A DNA stretch of 64,000 bases, taken from the NCBI GenBank assembly GCA_949358305.1, contig OX442314.1, forward strand, positions 26,211,118 to 26,275,117. The letters run 5' to 3'. Shown piece by piece: positions 1 to 12,400 of this stretch. Numbering within the stretch: position 1 is the stretch's first letter; each line of letters starts with the position of its first letter. Origin of the DNA: Strigamia acuminata. Taxonomy: Eukaryota > Arthropoda > Chilopoda > Geophilomorpha > Linotaeniidae. Made by a program: the position numbers and the translations under genes. Under the pieces are notes generated by a model. The model saw nothing but the letters and a program-made list of their open reading frames with translations, did no database searches and was not told the DNA's origin.

Positions 1-202
1 CCGGACACGGACGTGGAGGAAAATTTGATCACTACACTGATCAAAGAGGAGAGGATTTCCCGTAGATTCGTTCGGATAACATTCTGTTGACTAAAAATAT
101 GCTGGACAATATTATTCGTAGCGCATTTGTTAGTATGCGTTTGCATAGGACGGTACCTAAAACCATTTACAGAACAATTTACAGAACTTTTCAAAAACAA
201 TT

Positions 203-2442
203 TGTGACGGTTATAAAACCGTAATAACTAATGTTCACACTAGATGGCGCTATTTATTTAGCGCGCACAGTTCAAATATGAAAAATAAGTGTTTTAATGA
301 TTATTATTACTCAACGAATAAATATATACTCCGTATTATTTATTGATCTGAATAAAGTATTATTTGACATATTATTGATTCTAATGAATCAATATCACGT
401 GTTATACTTACATATCGAAGAGAACCAATCGGATTCTTCTGGACCCAGTCTACTACTAGGTCCGGACTAAAGTGTCCTACGAATCCTAGGTTCTCATATC
501 TGATTGGCTGTCGCTAATCCTATAGTTCTAAAGAACTATATAAGCTCTGGTTTTCCATCAGGCCTTCGGCTTGGTTTAAATATTGAAATATTGTGTGTTT
601 GTATTGTATTGTTGGTTATCGTTTGATTTCTCTCTTTCTCTATCGACACATCAGGCCCCCTCGTTGTCTCAACCGATGTGTATTATTACTATTGAGTTAT
701 TCTTCGTTGTAGCGTTTATCCGGGAAGACTAACGCTGGTAATCAAATGGTCTCGTAGTGATTAGCTCACTATCTTAAAGGATAGGGAGATTTCATACGGT
801 GGCATAATGTGATGTACCTGCACGGTGGGCCTTGCCAGTTGTAAGTAGGCCCATCATCTAACTACTTCGGCAGAAGTATGGGTTGTTGATGTAAAAGGCA
901 GACTCAGAATCAGTTACATATGTAACTTGTGATCCTTCTGTGTTAAGGCATTCGTGTCTGCAGTCAGTGAACTGACTTCTCAGGGTCGGTTACATAAAGT
1001 AGCCCGTGGTCCTTCTGTGTTTGGAGCATCCGTTGTGTCCCCAGTCGGTAAAACATCAACTCAGGTCTTGTTAATAAGCTGACTTGTGGGTCCTTCCGTA
1101 GTAATAGGCGGTTAAGGGCCAATTTACAGGCAACACGCCGGGTTGGTAGCCCTCATCTCTAAGTTTACTCAAAATCGTTCTTGGTCTGGTCACGTCATTG
1201 TTGTACAATTCACGAATTTTCTTCTTAGTTTCGGTCGGAATGCCGCGTAGTAGTCGCTCTTCGTGAGTGTGTGTGTCAGTTGTGTGGTATAATTCCACAG
1301 AATCAGTATCGGCCTTCAGAAATAAGTATTTCTTCGCATCACACTCCCGTGAAAATTTGCAGTCGTAGAAAATTTTTTCTCCTTCGAGCGTGGTGGAGTT
1401 TCATCGCTTTTCCCACATCTGCTCAGCTTTTAGAGCCAACGATGCCGAGTCGATGTTGTCAAAAACTTTCTGTTTGACCCATTTCCGGCGCTTTCGAGGT
1501 TCCTCTGAATCTGATTCGGGATCGGAATTAGCGAACACACACGGTTGTGAAGTCATCGCCATTGCTGAAGGAATATGAAAGAATATATATATATGCAAAC
1601 AGACACATACGTCGCACAAACATTACCGCAAAACGTGAATGCGACGTACCGAGAAGAAAACGCCTTGTTTTGGGAGTTTCGAGAAAATAGGGAGTGGCGT
1701 AACTTTAAGGGGGGAAAAGTAGATATTTTTGGGGGGATCTAAAAGAGGGGGGCAGTTCGTATTCTTTTGCGGGGTATTGCATACTTTCTGGAGGCCGTTT
1801 TATTATTGGCCAATAAATACTTGGGTATTGGTAATCTCAAAGAATGTTTACCCGGTGGTTGGTACCACCGATAGCGACTTTGTCGTGCACAAACAAATAC
1901 CCGGTGCTTGATTATGAGATCTCGTCATTGTAAGGCATACTGGCGGATGGAAGCGTCAAAACTTCCCTCGATGGTTCTCTCAACCATCGTGACTCTCCCC
2001 GCCCATATAATAAACATATAACAATTATTTGTTATATTTTCTTTATAGATTTAGAACGTTTAGGACTCGGAATATTCTAAAGAATATTCTCAAAGAATGC
2101 AAAGGATTCTTCGCATTCAAAGTTACTCGTGCCACAGAGTCGAATACGTCTCCATAGCGTTCGTTGTGACGATGCCGCAAGTCAGCCCTATCCCTCTGGC
2201 TTTGCCCGGATCCTCAACCAGTAGATGCCGCTCGTTTACACGAGCGCAGAACCCAGATCCAGTTGTATCTGGTAGTAAAACATGTAAAACTGTAAGTTGG
2301 ATATCATTCTGTTATTTATTCACTTTGCGTACGTTCCGTAGCTTATCTCGATCAGGTGGTTGTTAGATTTAACAATGTCTTGTTTTCAACCGATTTATCT
2401 CTTATAATGGCTAATAAATCAGCCAAAATTAGAATCCTCACA
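203..2442 (+). mobile_element. Solo LTR of the Gypsy family found at 41-55 kb, opposite orientation
   Basis: The stretch is recognisable as the reverse complement of the 1,744-bp Gypsy LTRs at 41,044 and 53,833. It starts TGTGAC and ends CTCACA. Shared blocks include the TATATAAGCTC promoter block near 540, the CGACACATCAGGCC block near 645, the GGAAGACTAACGC block near 723 and the GGCATACTGGCGGATGGAAG block near 1,936. It is flanked by AATT on both sides (199-202 and 2,443-2,446), the 4-bp duplication length also seen for the full-length copy. No internal gag or pol lies next to it, so it is a solo LTR. At 2,240 bp it is about 500 bp longer than the full-length copy's LTRs and clearly diverged, so it belongs to another subfamily or has gained sequence in the 700-1,650 region. 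The ORFs inside it are not convincing genes. Confidence 0.8.
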
Positions 2443-2953
2443 AATTCAACAATGAATATACATTCAAATAAATCTATTTATAGCAACATATCAATCACAC
2501 CAAGAGCCCTGACCCAAATAAATTGTTGAATTTTGTCCTTAAAAGTTTTAAAACATTCACTCATCAAACTGCAAAAATCAATTTCCAACTTGCTGAATAA
2601 AATTATAACTTTAATAATTATAAGTTCTATGAGTATGATGTAAAAACATGTAATTACAGCACCTGTAATTATCATTTAAACGTATAATTTTACACACATG
2701 GGTGTGCGTTTATGAGCTCAATATCGCCAACCAGTATGGTTGTTAGAATGTAATTTCAATACATGAATTTATTCATGTGCAGAATTATCCTTATAATTTG
2801 AAAATACTGTTTCCACTTAATTATTGCTGTCGTGTGTTCCTATCTAATTAAAATTCTGTTATTCAAATTATTACAACTTCCCTTAAATTACACGTACCAA
2901 ACATAAAAAATAAAAAGTATGTCTGTCACGGAAACTTTAAACAAATACAAAAC
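2443..2953. other. AT-rich flank upstream of the channel gene; nothing recognised
   Basis: This interval lies between the solo LTR and the first channel exon found. I saw no coding signal, TIR or strong TATA motif. It probably holds the promoter and 5' UTR of the channel gene, but nothing in the sequence proves that. Confidence 0.4.
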
Positions 2954-3457
2954 ATGAGATGTACTGCGAATCAACATCAAAACAAAATGCATGCCAGTAA
3001 AAGAACAGGACTCCATATACGGCGCTGTGTGAGAAGAGAAATACAAGCGTCATTGATTGATAAAGACGAATTGAAAGCGCTGGACAACGTTTTAAATAAG
3101 GAAAGAAATGGAAAAATGTGGTTAACGATTTTACTCGTATGTGTATGTATTTGCTGCTATCAAACGGTGGAACGATTTATATTCTTCAAATCCGGACCCA
3201 TCAAAGTAGAAGTCGGTTATGCTCATATTAGGACACTGTTATCAGCAAAAATGATGTTTTATGCAATGGACACACCAGGTTTAATGCCGTACTGGGATCT
3301 GAAACGACCAGGTCCTGACAACATTATAGAATTGAGAAAATCGTGTACCAATGCTGTACGAGGACTAATAAATTTGAAGGCTCCTGTGGACAACTACACC
3401 GATCTGTGGCTGAAATCTAATGTCACCGTTAACATGGAATACCTGCTAATCAAAAAG
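2954..3457 (+). CDS. Channel gene exon 1: N-terminus, TM1 and first ectodomain part of unit 1
   Basis: 168 codons ending in phase 0 at AAAAAG|gtatct. A basic N-terminus is followed by a hydrophobic helix (MWLTILLVCVCICC, about residues 55-70) and then an F-I-F-F-K-S-G-P-I-K-V-E-V stretch. The corresponding stretch in unit 2 (exon 7) reads T-L-F-L-S-E-P-I-R-L-V-V-D-V. The exon ends in a DLW segment plus a beta-strand-like LLIKK, matched by DLW...TVSRK at the end of exon 7 at the same intron position. Unit 1 lacks the family's FPxVTxCN motif after TM1. Confidence 0.8.
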
Positions 3458-6400
3458 GTATCTTAACATTAATAACCAAGTAAACCCACCCTCAGGGGCA
3501 GATCTACATCAGGGCAAATAGGGCTTAAGCCCAGGGCCCCCTAATTCTAGGAGGCCCCCAAGACACAATATTCAACTACATATACAGGGTATCCCAAATG
3601 AACGAAGCCAGTCAAATAACGAAAAGACCATTTGAGTGAGATGAATGAAACGAATGTAGTACTAGTAAACTAAGTGAGGGCATTTCAAAAATGTGAAAAA
3701 ATTTGACCTCTGACCTTTTCTTTAAGGTCATTCCAACTCTAAATTTTAAACTAAGACTGATAAAAGAAAATTCTCAATTGAAAAAATAAAGAGCACTTTC
3801 TGTTTAGTAGAAAACTGCTCATCAAATTTACTCAGACACAATAACAGCTAAAATTACGAAAAAAATAAATCATGAAAAAGTCTTGATCTTGGTTTTCGTT
3901 TTTGTATTTTTTGACTTTTTCATAATTTTATTTGTGAAATATCATTTAAAATATCAGTTAAATTAATAACAATTCATGACTGCATAGTAGTACTTAGAAT
4001 GTCAGCAAAATAAAGCACTTTTCTTAGAATGTTTTGACTTTTTCACGATTTATTTTTTTTCGTAATTTTATCTGTTATTGTGTCGGAGTAAATTTGATGA
4101 GCAGTTTTCTACTAAACAGAAAGTGCTCTTTCTTTTTTCAATTGAGAATTTTGCTCTACCAGTCTTAGTTTAAAAGTTAGAAATGGAATGACCTTAAAGA
4201 AAAGGTCAGAGGTCAAATTTTTTCACATTTTTGAAATGCCCTCACTTAGTTTACTAGTACTACATTCGTTTCATTCATCTCACTCAAATGGTCTTTTCGT
4301 TATTTGACTGGCTTTGTTCATTTGGGACACCCTGTATATATATTTTGATAAAGGGACCCGAAAAAACCTCAAGCCCAGGGGCCACAAAAAGCTAGATCCG
4401 CCCCTGCCTACCCTACCATTTTGTTGGTTTATTATTTTTTAAGAATCCATCACAAAAATCTTTTAGGCACTAGGCATATTCATCAAGTCATGTTTAACTT
4501 GCAGTTAAAACTTGTCCGCATGCCAACTGTCACTCAAAACAAACTAAATAGACCGCTATTTTTGAAGTTAGATTATAGAGCAGTTTAAATATGTGACTGA
4601 TGTGTTTCTTGCTTTTTGTTCACGTTGGATTGTAAAGATGGAGTTGGATGTAGTTTTGGAAAGGAGTTGCGAAGCTACCATCTTGGTTATAGAATTAGCT
4701 TAATGCCTTTATTCATAAATTACAATAGATTAAATAGTCAAAATCACTGGTCATTGATCCTTATACAGGACTGGACTGGGAACAAATTTAGTGCCGGGAA
4801 ATCTGGATGTTCGGGCCACAATTAATCAAGTCGGGACAGGCCACAGCAAGCCACGATGGGCCACAGCGGCCACGGGCCACCAGAAATTCCCGGTATCCCG
4901 CCGGGCCAGTTCAGCACTGTCCTTATACCATGTTCACACTAACGGGTCGAGTTTAGCTGGATCTGATCCGTCCGATCAGATCCAACTGAACAGAGTTCCC
5001 AGTACAGTCAAAACTCTTTATAAGGAATCGCGATATAACGAATTATCGCTATTCCGAATTGTTGAAAATGACTTGGTTGGCCAGCCATAGAACACCATGT
5101 TAAATATTTTCGTTATAACGAATTTCGATATAACGAATTATTCGTTATAACAAACAAGTTTTTAGGTACACTGTAATACCCATAAGCTCTCGTTATAACG
5201 AATTTTAAAAAATCATCACAACTCACATCATCCGATGCCCATAAGGACAGGAAAATCAAAATTTTCCTGTTTTAAAATGGCTGCCAAACAAAAGGCAATT
5301 TTTATTGAGAACAAGTTGAACATTTTTAATGCCATTGACAATGGCAAGAAGTCATCAATTGTAGCAGATGAGTTTAATTTGCCCCGTTCTACAATTTTTA
5401 ACATTTTTAAAGAATTGGGATAAAATTGACATGAAACTTGCATGTCTAATTGTCTATGAATAAATAATATTGTTTAGGGGCCGCCCATAAATTACGTAAC
5501 GCCTTAGGGGGGGGGGGGGTTTCGAATTTTGTTACGGGTTGTTACGACGGGGGAGGGGGGGGGGGTTGCAATAATGTTACGTAACTTATTTTATTTTTGA
5601 AAATTTGAAATTATAAAAATTTAAAATTGTGAAATTTTTAAAAACTGAAAATTTTACTTTATAAATAATTGCTTTTTGAGTTATTATTCTTTTTTTTTGT
5701 GTAAATTTGTGGAAATAGACATTATTAAATAAAAATTGTATTTGTATTTAGTGTACCGTATATCAAAATTGGGGGGGGGGTGGTTAGTTTTGTTACGTAA
5801 TATTCTAGGGGGGGTTTATGGATTTGTTACGACCTTGTTACAGGGGGGGGGAGAGGGTCTAAAAGTCCAAAAATTAGCGTTACGTAATTTATGGGCGGCC
5901 CCTTATAATAAAATTTAATTTTTTTTACCTAATTCGTTTTAACGAACTCTCGTTATAACGAATCAATTTTCCGGTCCCTTGCGATTCGTTATAAAGAGTT
6001 TCGACTGTATTCACTTGGATGTGATTCAATCACCCCAAAATGCGATTGAAACAAACCAAACCGGGTTTTAGTAGCGCTTCAATGGCTGCCATTTTATATC
6101 GAATAAAAATGTGCAATAATAGAATGCTATAGAGTGCTGACATTGTTTATTGAATTCCAATTCACGAATCGAGTTGTGGGAAATCGATTGACGAACGGAG
6201 TTGTTGGGCACACGAATCTAGATCTGTGCTCAGAGTACAGTGTTCACACCGATCTTGGATCTTGGATAAGATCCAAAAGCTTGGTGTGAATATGGTGTGT
6301 AGGGTTTCTCAAAAACGGGACTTTTTGAAAAACCGGTATTTCGGTATTCAATGTTCAAAAAACCGGTAAACCGGTATTTTTCGGTAAATAAATATTTTTA

Positions 6401-9400
6401 TTTTTATTTTCCTTTTTTAAAAAGTAAAATTTAAAAAAATACTTTTTTTTTCTGAAGATTTTTTCACATTTTGGATATGATTTTTAATATATTTCACGTT
6501 CTAATTTAAAAAAATTATTTTCTGGTTAATGTGTTTGCTTAAACCAGTTAATGAGACAATACAGAATCAAGTTATTAACATTTCTTCAATGGGTTTTGTA
6601 ATTTTGACGCCATTTTTAAAACATACTAGTACAAAGAACTTTCAATAATTTTGAAAAATTTTTTTTTTAATAATAATAATAAATAATAATAACTTAAAGA
6701 AGTTGTTTTATCAAACAAGGTCAGGGAAAGGGGACCCTCACAAGTCAGTGAGTCAAATCCCTCAAGTGAGTGCCTCTCACATTCCTAAAAATTTTCCAAA
6801 ATCTATTGGACCGAATTCTTACTTAAAAGAATTTAAAATAAAAATAGTGACCATTTCCATCCCTAAAATGAAATATTTCGGCAGTGTTTTCCATATTTTT
6901 CTCCCAATAAAAACCGGTAAAAAATACCGAACTAAAGACGATATTCGGTATTCGGTTTTTTCTTTAAAAATACCAGTTTTTAGTACCGGTAAATACCGGT
7001 AGAGAAACCCTAAGTTTTATTGGTGTGAGACGATTCTTAATAATTCTCCAAATGTATTTTCTATTGATGACAAATCCTGACTCATTATTGCTGGCCAGGA
7101 CAATCGGCAGAACTGTTGCATGCGACAAACAATCTCAGGGTATCTAATATTATTGTACCAGAATCACTAACATTTAATTAGGCTTTATTTTAATCAAAAA
7201 TAACAATATCAATATCTTGTTATTTTTATTTAGGACAGAGAAATTAAATCTGAGATCAAGTTGAAAAATGGAAATATTTTGTCAATTAAGGGAGACACTA
7301 AAATTGGAATGGTACAGGAAAACATCCTTTGTGGGAATGCGCTTTTTATTAATACAGGTACAGTCAAATTCGTCTTTTTCAAGTTTCTAACTTTCTCATA
7401 TCTTATTAATTAATTATTTCTTTTCTGCATCACCATTCACCATAATTAACGTAAGACCATATTTTTGCAGCTTTTATTCCAAAAATACAAATCGTGTTTT
7501 ATGTTACGTTCTTTGTTCCTTATATACTGTATACTATGTTCACACCAACGGATCGAGTTTGACTGGATCTGATCTGTCCGATCAGATCCAACTGAACAGA
7601 GTTCCAATATTCACTTGGATGGAGTTGTGTTCACACCAAAATGTGATTCAATCAAACCAAACCGGGTGTTAGTAGCAACAGGTCTTAGAAACACTTCGTT
7701 ACAATGGCTGCCATTTTATTATCTAATAATGCTGACATTATTTAATGAATTTCAATCCGAATCCTATCGTGGAATTGAGTTGTAGGAACTCGTGTAAAAA
7801 CTAGCGAGTTTTAGAAGCGTGGGGTTGCGCGTCATTGATCGGTGTCGTGCGGGGAAGCCATTATCAAGGCGGTGCTTTTAAACACGAGATTGTATGACGC
7901 ACGTACGGAAATCCGGTTTTGTGTCATAAATTGTCCAGTTTGACCTGAATTCCTGTTTTTATAAATACAGGGTGGAAGAAAAGTCTGTTCCCCGCAAATA
8001 TTTCCTGAGCAATTTGACCTTGAAAGCTATTTTCAAGGTTATTCACTTGCTAACTTCTAAACCAATCAGGTTAGAGCAAAATTTCCAATTACAAAGTTGT
8101 AGAGCACCATCAAATTAGTACTATCCAATTTATCTTAGTCATCTTCATTTAAATGATTTCTTTTTAAAAAGGAAACAAATCAGAAAAAAATCAGCAAAGT
8201 GAAATTTTTTATACTTGTGAAAAAAAAAATTATTGAGGCATTAAAAAAAGATAGTGATTTTTATTGTGTACTTGTACAGTAATGCACATTTGAATATATT
8301 TATTTCGCATTGTCTATTCCCACAAACGTTTGTGGGAATAGACATGTGTCTATTTCCACAAACGTTTGTGGGAATAGATGGCCGTCACTGGGCCGGCTAT
8401 TTCCACAAACAGCCATCATTCGGCCGGCTATGGTATGGTGCGCCAAAAACGCGCTATGTGAAGTTTCGGGTTGCCGAGGACGGGAGGACGGGAACGTAGC
8501 GAGAACGTGAAAACGAGAAAAGCGAAACGAACCAATGACGTGGGGGTGGAGTTGAGATATATAAAGAGATGAATTTGTAACAAAGATCACTTGTTGGATT
8601 GGATTCTAACTGAACGGTGTGTTTGTGATAGTTTACAGTAATATACCTGAAACTTGTAACATCTCACTTGTTGAATTCTAACGAACGGTGTGTTTGTGAT
8701 AGTTTACAGTAATAAACTTGTAACATCTCACTTGTTGGATCCTAACTAAATGGTGTGTTTGTGATAGTTTACAGTAATAAACTTGTAACATCTCACTTGT
8801 TGGATCTTAACTGAATGGTGTGTTTGTGATAGTTTACAGTAATAAACTTGTAACATCTCACTTGAAGTTCTGAATTTCGGTATTTCTATTGAATACATTT
8901 GAATTTTAATACTATGGAAACCGAAATTGATGAATTATATTTCCCTACCGTTGAGAAAGAATTTACAGCATTATCTGTTTTTAATACTTGGAACGAATTT
9001 GCAGATGCATTCGAAAAGTTCTGCGATTCTACTAGCAGTCCACTTTTTGTGATTCAAAGTTCTCGCAGTATTGAGAAAGAGAATCTGCGACCTGGTGTTT
9101 GCAAACTCCCACTTTCCATTGGATACTACTTTTGTAGATTCGAATGTGCGCATGCTGGTTGTAACAATTCAACATCTAAAGGAAAGCGACCAAAACAACA
9201 ATCGTTGAAGACTGGTTGTTCTGCTCACTTGCATGTTGGTTGGGATAAACGAAAAAGTTTGTTTGTTATTCGAAGCTTTGATAACACACACACCCATGAA
9301 ATGGGTTCAGATCTTTACAGATCATATTCGATTAATCGAGCAGTGCGAGGATTGGGTTATAAAATTCCACGGTTGCTTGAGAATACGCTTGAAGATGGGA

Positions 9401-12400
9401 CAAGTACTTGGGCATTTTCAAAAAGTCGTTCGGACACAGAACACATTAAAGACAATACTATGTTGTTGCTCGAACATGGAGTAACAGTCTCTGCAGTCAA
9501 AAATTTCGTCAAAGAGAAGGGGAATGTTTCTGCAACATCGAAAGATGTACACAATATAAGGGCTAAATTGGAGTCTACCAACCGACCGCCTGGCATAAAC
9601 GATGGAGAGAAATTTGTTTCAAGTTTACGTTTAGACAAGAAGCAAGACCAGGGAATGGTCATTGCAACTTTAGAAGTGGATTCAGAAATTCGTGTTTGCT
9701 TTTTCCAATTTTCTTGGCAGCGTACACTTTTTGAACGATACCCTGAGCATATTTCTATGGATGCAACATATTGCCTTGTTAACTGCCGCATGCCCTTGTA
9801 CATTGCATCCATTGTTGATGGTAATAATATCACGATTCCAGTGGCATTTGGTCTTGTTGCTGCCGAGACGAAGGAAAATGTTGAATTCTTTGTTGCCACT
9901 CTTGTGGAAAGAAATCCATGTACATCGACAACCATCTCTTTTATGACAGACAAAGATTTCACTGAAATTTCTCTAATAGAAAAGTACTTTCCACAAGCAA
10001 AACATGAACTTTGCTTGTTTCATGTTCTCAAAAATTTCAAGGCTTTGGTTGATGATCAAAAATTTCCAAGTGATAAGGCAGATGATGCGAAACGATTACT
10101 AGAACAAATGGCCTACGCTTATGAGCTCAGTTCTTTTGAAGCAAGTTTTTCTGAATTTGAAGAGAAATTTTCGAACCACAACATCTTTCCCCTTTTTCTG
10201 GACCGCTGGTATGCGATCCGCGAAAGCTGGTCAATGTACAGTCGGATTCAGACATACAACTTGGGCAACACTACAAATAACAGAATTGAGTCAATGAACA
10301 ACAAGATAAAGAAGGTAATCAAACGTTATTCATACTTGGACATATTTTACTTAAATTTGAAGATTTTTTTGAGTGACTTGTGGGATAAACTTCATATGAT
10401 TTCGTTTAATCAGCGTTTAAAAGTTACTCAGCTTAGAACGTCAGCACCTATGTCAGTGGTTAGTTCTGTTGCTAGCACTGCAACTCCATTTGCATGTTAC
10501 ATAATTGTTGGAGAGTACGTCACAAGTGAAAACTGTAAAACTATCACTAATTTGTCTAATGGGAAGTTTGCCGTTAATATTCCTCCACATCGTATTTCAG
10601 AGACATCCGAAAGTAGTTGTACTTGCAGTCTTTTTTCAATGAAAAAGTTGCCTTGTTGTCATATCTTTTCAGTTAGGAAGCACTTGGATTTAGAAATCTT
10701 TGATCCTAGTCTAGTATCCCAAAGATGGACGCGTAGTTACTCGAACGAATCGTTCCAGGAAGCATCTATCGTTAAGCCAGATGGGTTAGTGAGAGTAACT
10801 AATAGTTCTAGCGATACATTAACTGAGTCCCAGAAGTTTAGTGAAGCAAAAACCCAGTTAGATGCTTTATCAGAGAAGATGAAATCTTGTAGCAGCGAAG
10901 AATTCAAGAACAGAATGCAGTTTCTTAAAGAAATTAATTCATTGTGGGCTGAAAATCGAAAAGTAGTTGCAGTTGAAATTATATCCACCCATGATACAAA
11001 TTGTGCTTCTAATCCGAGTGTAAATGGTCTGGAGAATGCTACAGATTCAGATGTGAATTGTTCAGAACATGGCGTAGGTCCAGAAGACGGTTCAAAGCCA
11101 GACGTGAATAATCCAGAAAATGGTACAGGTTCAGATGTGAATCGTTCAGAGCATGGCATATGTTCAGATGCAGATGGCTTGGAAAATGAAATTATTTTTG
11201 ATGTTGTTGGACGCTTTCCAGATAGAGTAAAAGTGAGAGGTCGTCCCAAAGGTGCTATCCTAACCGCAATAGGAAGAAAAAGGACTCTGCCGAAACCATC
11301 ACTGCGTACAGCAAAAAAATTCAAAACAAAACTTGTCAACCCAGATATTGATTGGGTTGAAGTATGCTCGGAGGTCCAACTGAAGCAAAGTCATTTAGAT
11401 ATTTTGCTCTGCGATGATTGGCTTGATGCATCTATCATGTACGCAGCAACATGCATGACAAAGCGAGATTTTCCAATGACCCAAGGCCTCCAAAGAACCA
11501 CGTTTGCAGCATATAATCCACCTGCATTTACTCCTTGCAATGGTGATTTTATCCAAATTTGCCATGTTAATGGCAATCATTGGAATGTTATTGCTGGGCA
11601 CATTAATGATAGTATGATTTTCGTAGATGTATATGATTCTCTCTACTCTGACATCAATCCTGATAATATATCCATTGCTAGTAGTTTGGTCCGCACTATA
11701 GATTCTTCTTTTCAAATGACATTTCGTTTTCATGATATTATGAAGCAGGACAATGGTCATGATTGTGGCCTACATGCTATAGCAATTTCACTATTACTTT
11801 GTCATGAAGAAAATCCAAGTAATTTCGTATTTGATAAAGCTCGACTAAGATCACATTTGATTGAAAGATTTTCCCATCAAGATGAAAAATTCATCTTATT
11901 TCCCTTTACACGTCGGGAAGTTTACGACTCTCCTAAAACAACAGTTCATGACAGAGTAATGTGTTATTGCAGGAAAAAAAGAAATACTCGAATGGTTATA
12001 AAATGCTGTACATGCAAAGAAGATTTCCATAGAGCATGTTTGGTTAAACAGAATACGAATGTGAAGGCCATTCAAACAAAACAGTTTATTTGTGATCGTT
12101 GCATTCTTATGACAGAAGCTAATGTAATTGATATTAGTGAATAAAAATCAGTTTTACATAATTTCGACATTCTTTGAGCTTCTCCCCACGCCATTGGTTC
12201 GTCTCGTTTTCATGTTCTCGCTACGTTCCCGTCCTCCCGTCCTCGGCAACCCGAAACTTCACATAGCGCGTTTTTGGCGCACCATACCATAGCCGGCCGA
12301 ATGATGGCTGTTTGTGGAAATAGCCGGCCCAGTGACGGCCATCTATTCCCACAAACGTTTGTGGAAATAGACACATGTCTATTCCCACAAACGTTTGTGG

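Larger units (their letters stand above)
5005..6007. mobile_element. Nonautonomous pogo/Tigger-like element, TA target site
   Basis: It is flanked by TA. The ends are CAGTCAAAACTCTTTATAA and, inverted, TTATAAAGAGTTTCGACTG. Subterminal repeats of TTCGTTATAACGAA occur at both sides. It holds a helix-turn-helix remnant (5,277-5,423) and a nested MITE (5,477-5,902). Confidence 0.75.
4929..6297. mobile_element. MITE family with TGTTCACACYAACGG ends, copy 1
   Basis: The left end TGTTCACACTAACGGGTCGAG and the right end AAAAGCTTGGTGTGAA are paired and match a second copy at 7,530 and 20,144. Subterminal GATCTGATC-rich sequence is shared. A Tigger-like element is inserted at 5,005-6,007. Confidence 0.6.

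Noticed and set aside
1071-1619. Small minus-strand ORFs near the left edge
   Set aside because: They lie inside the solo LTR and have no family resemblance.
6703-7002. 99-codon ORF in the hAT-like element
   Set aside because: Low complexity, no domain, and overlaps the subterminal ACCGGTA repeats.
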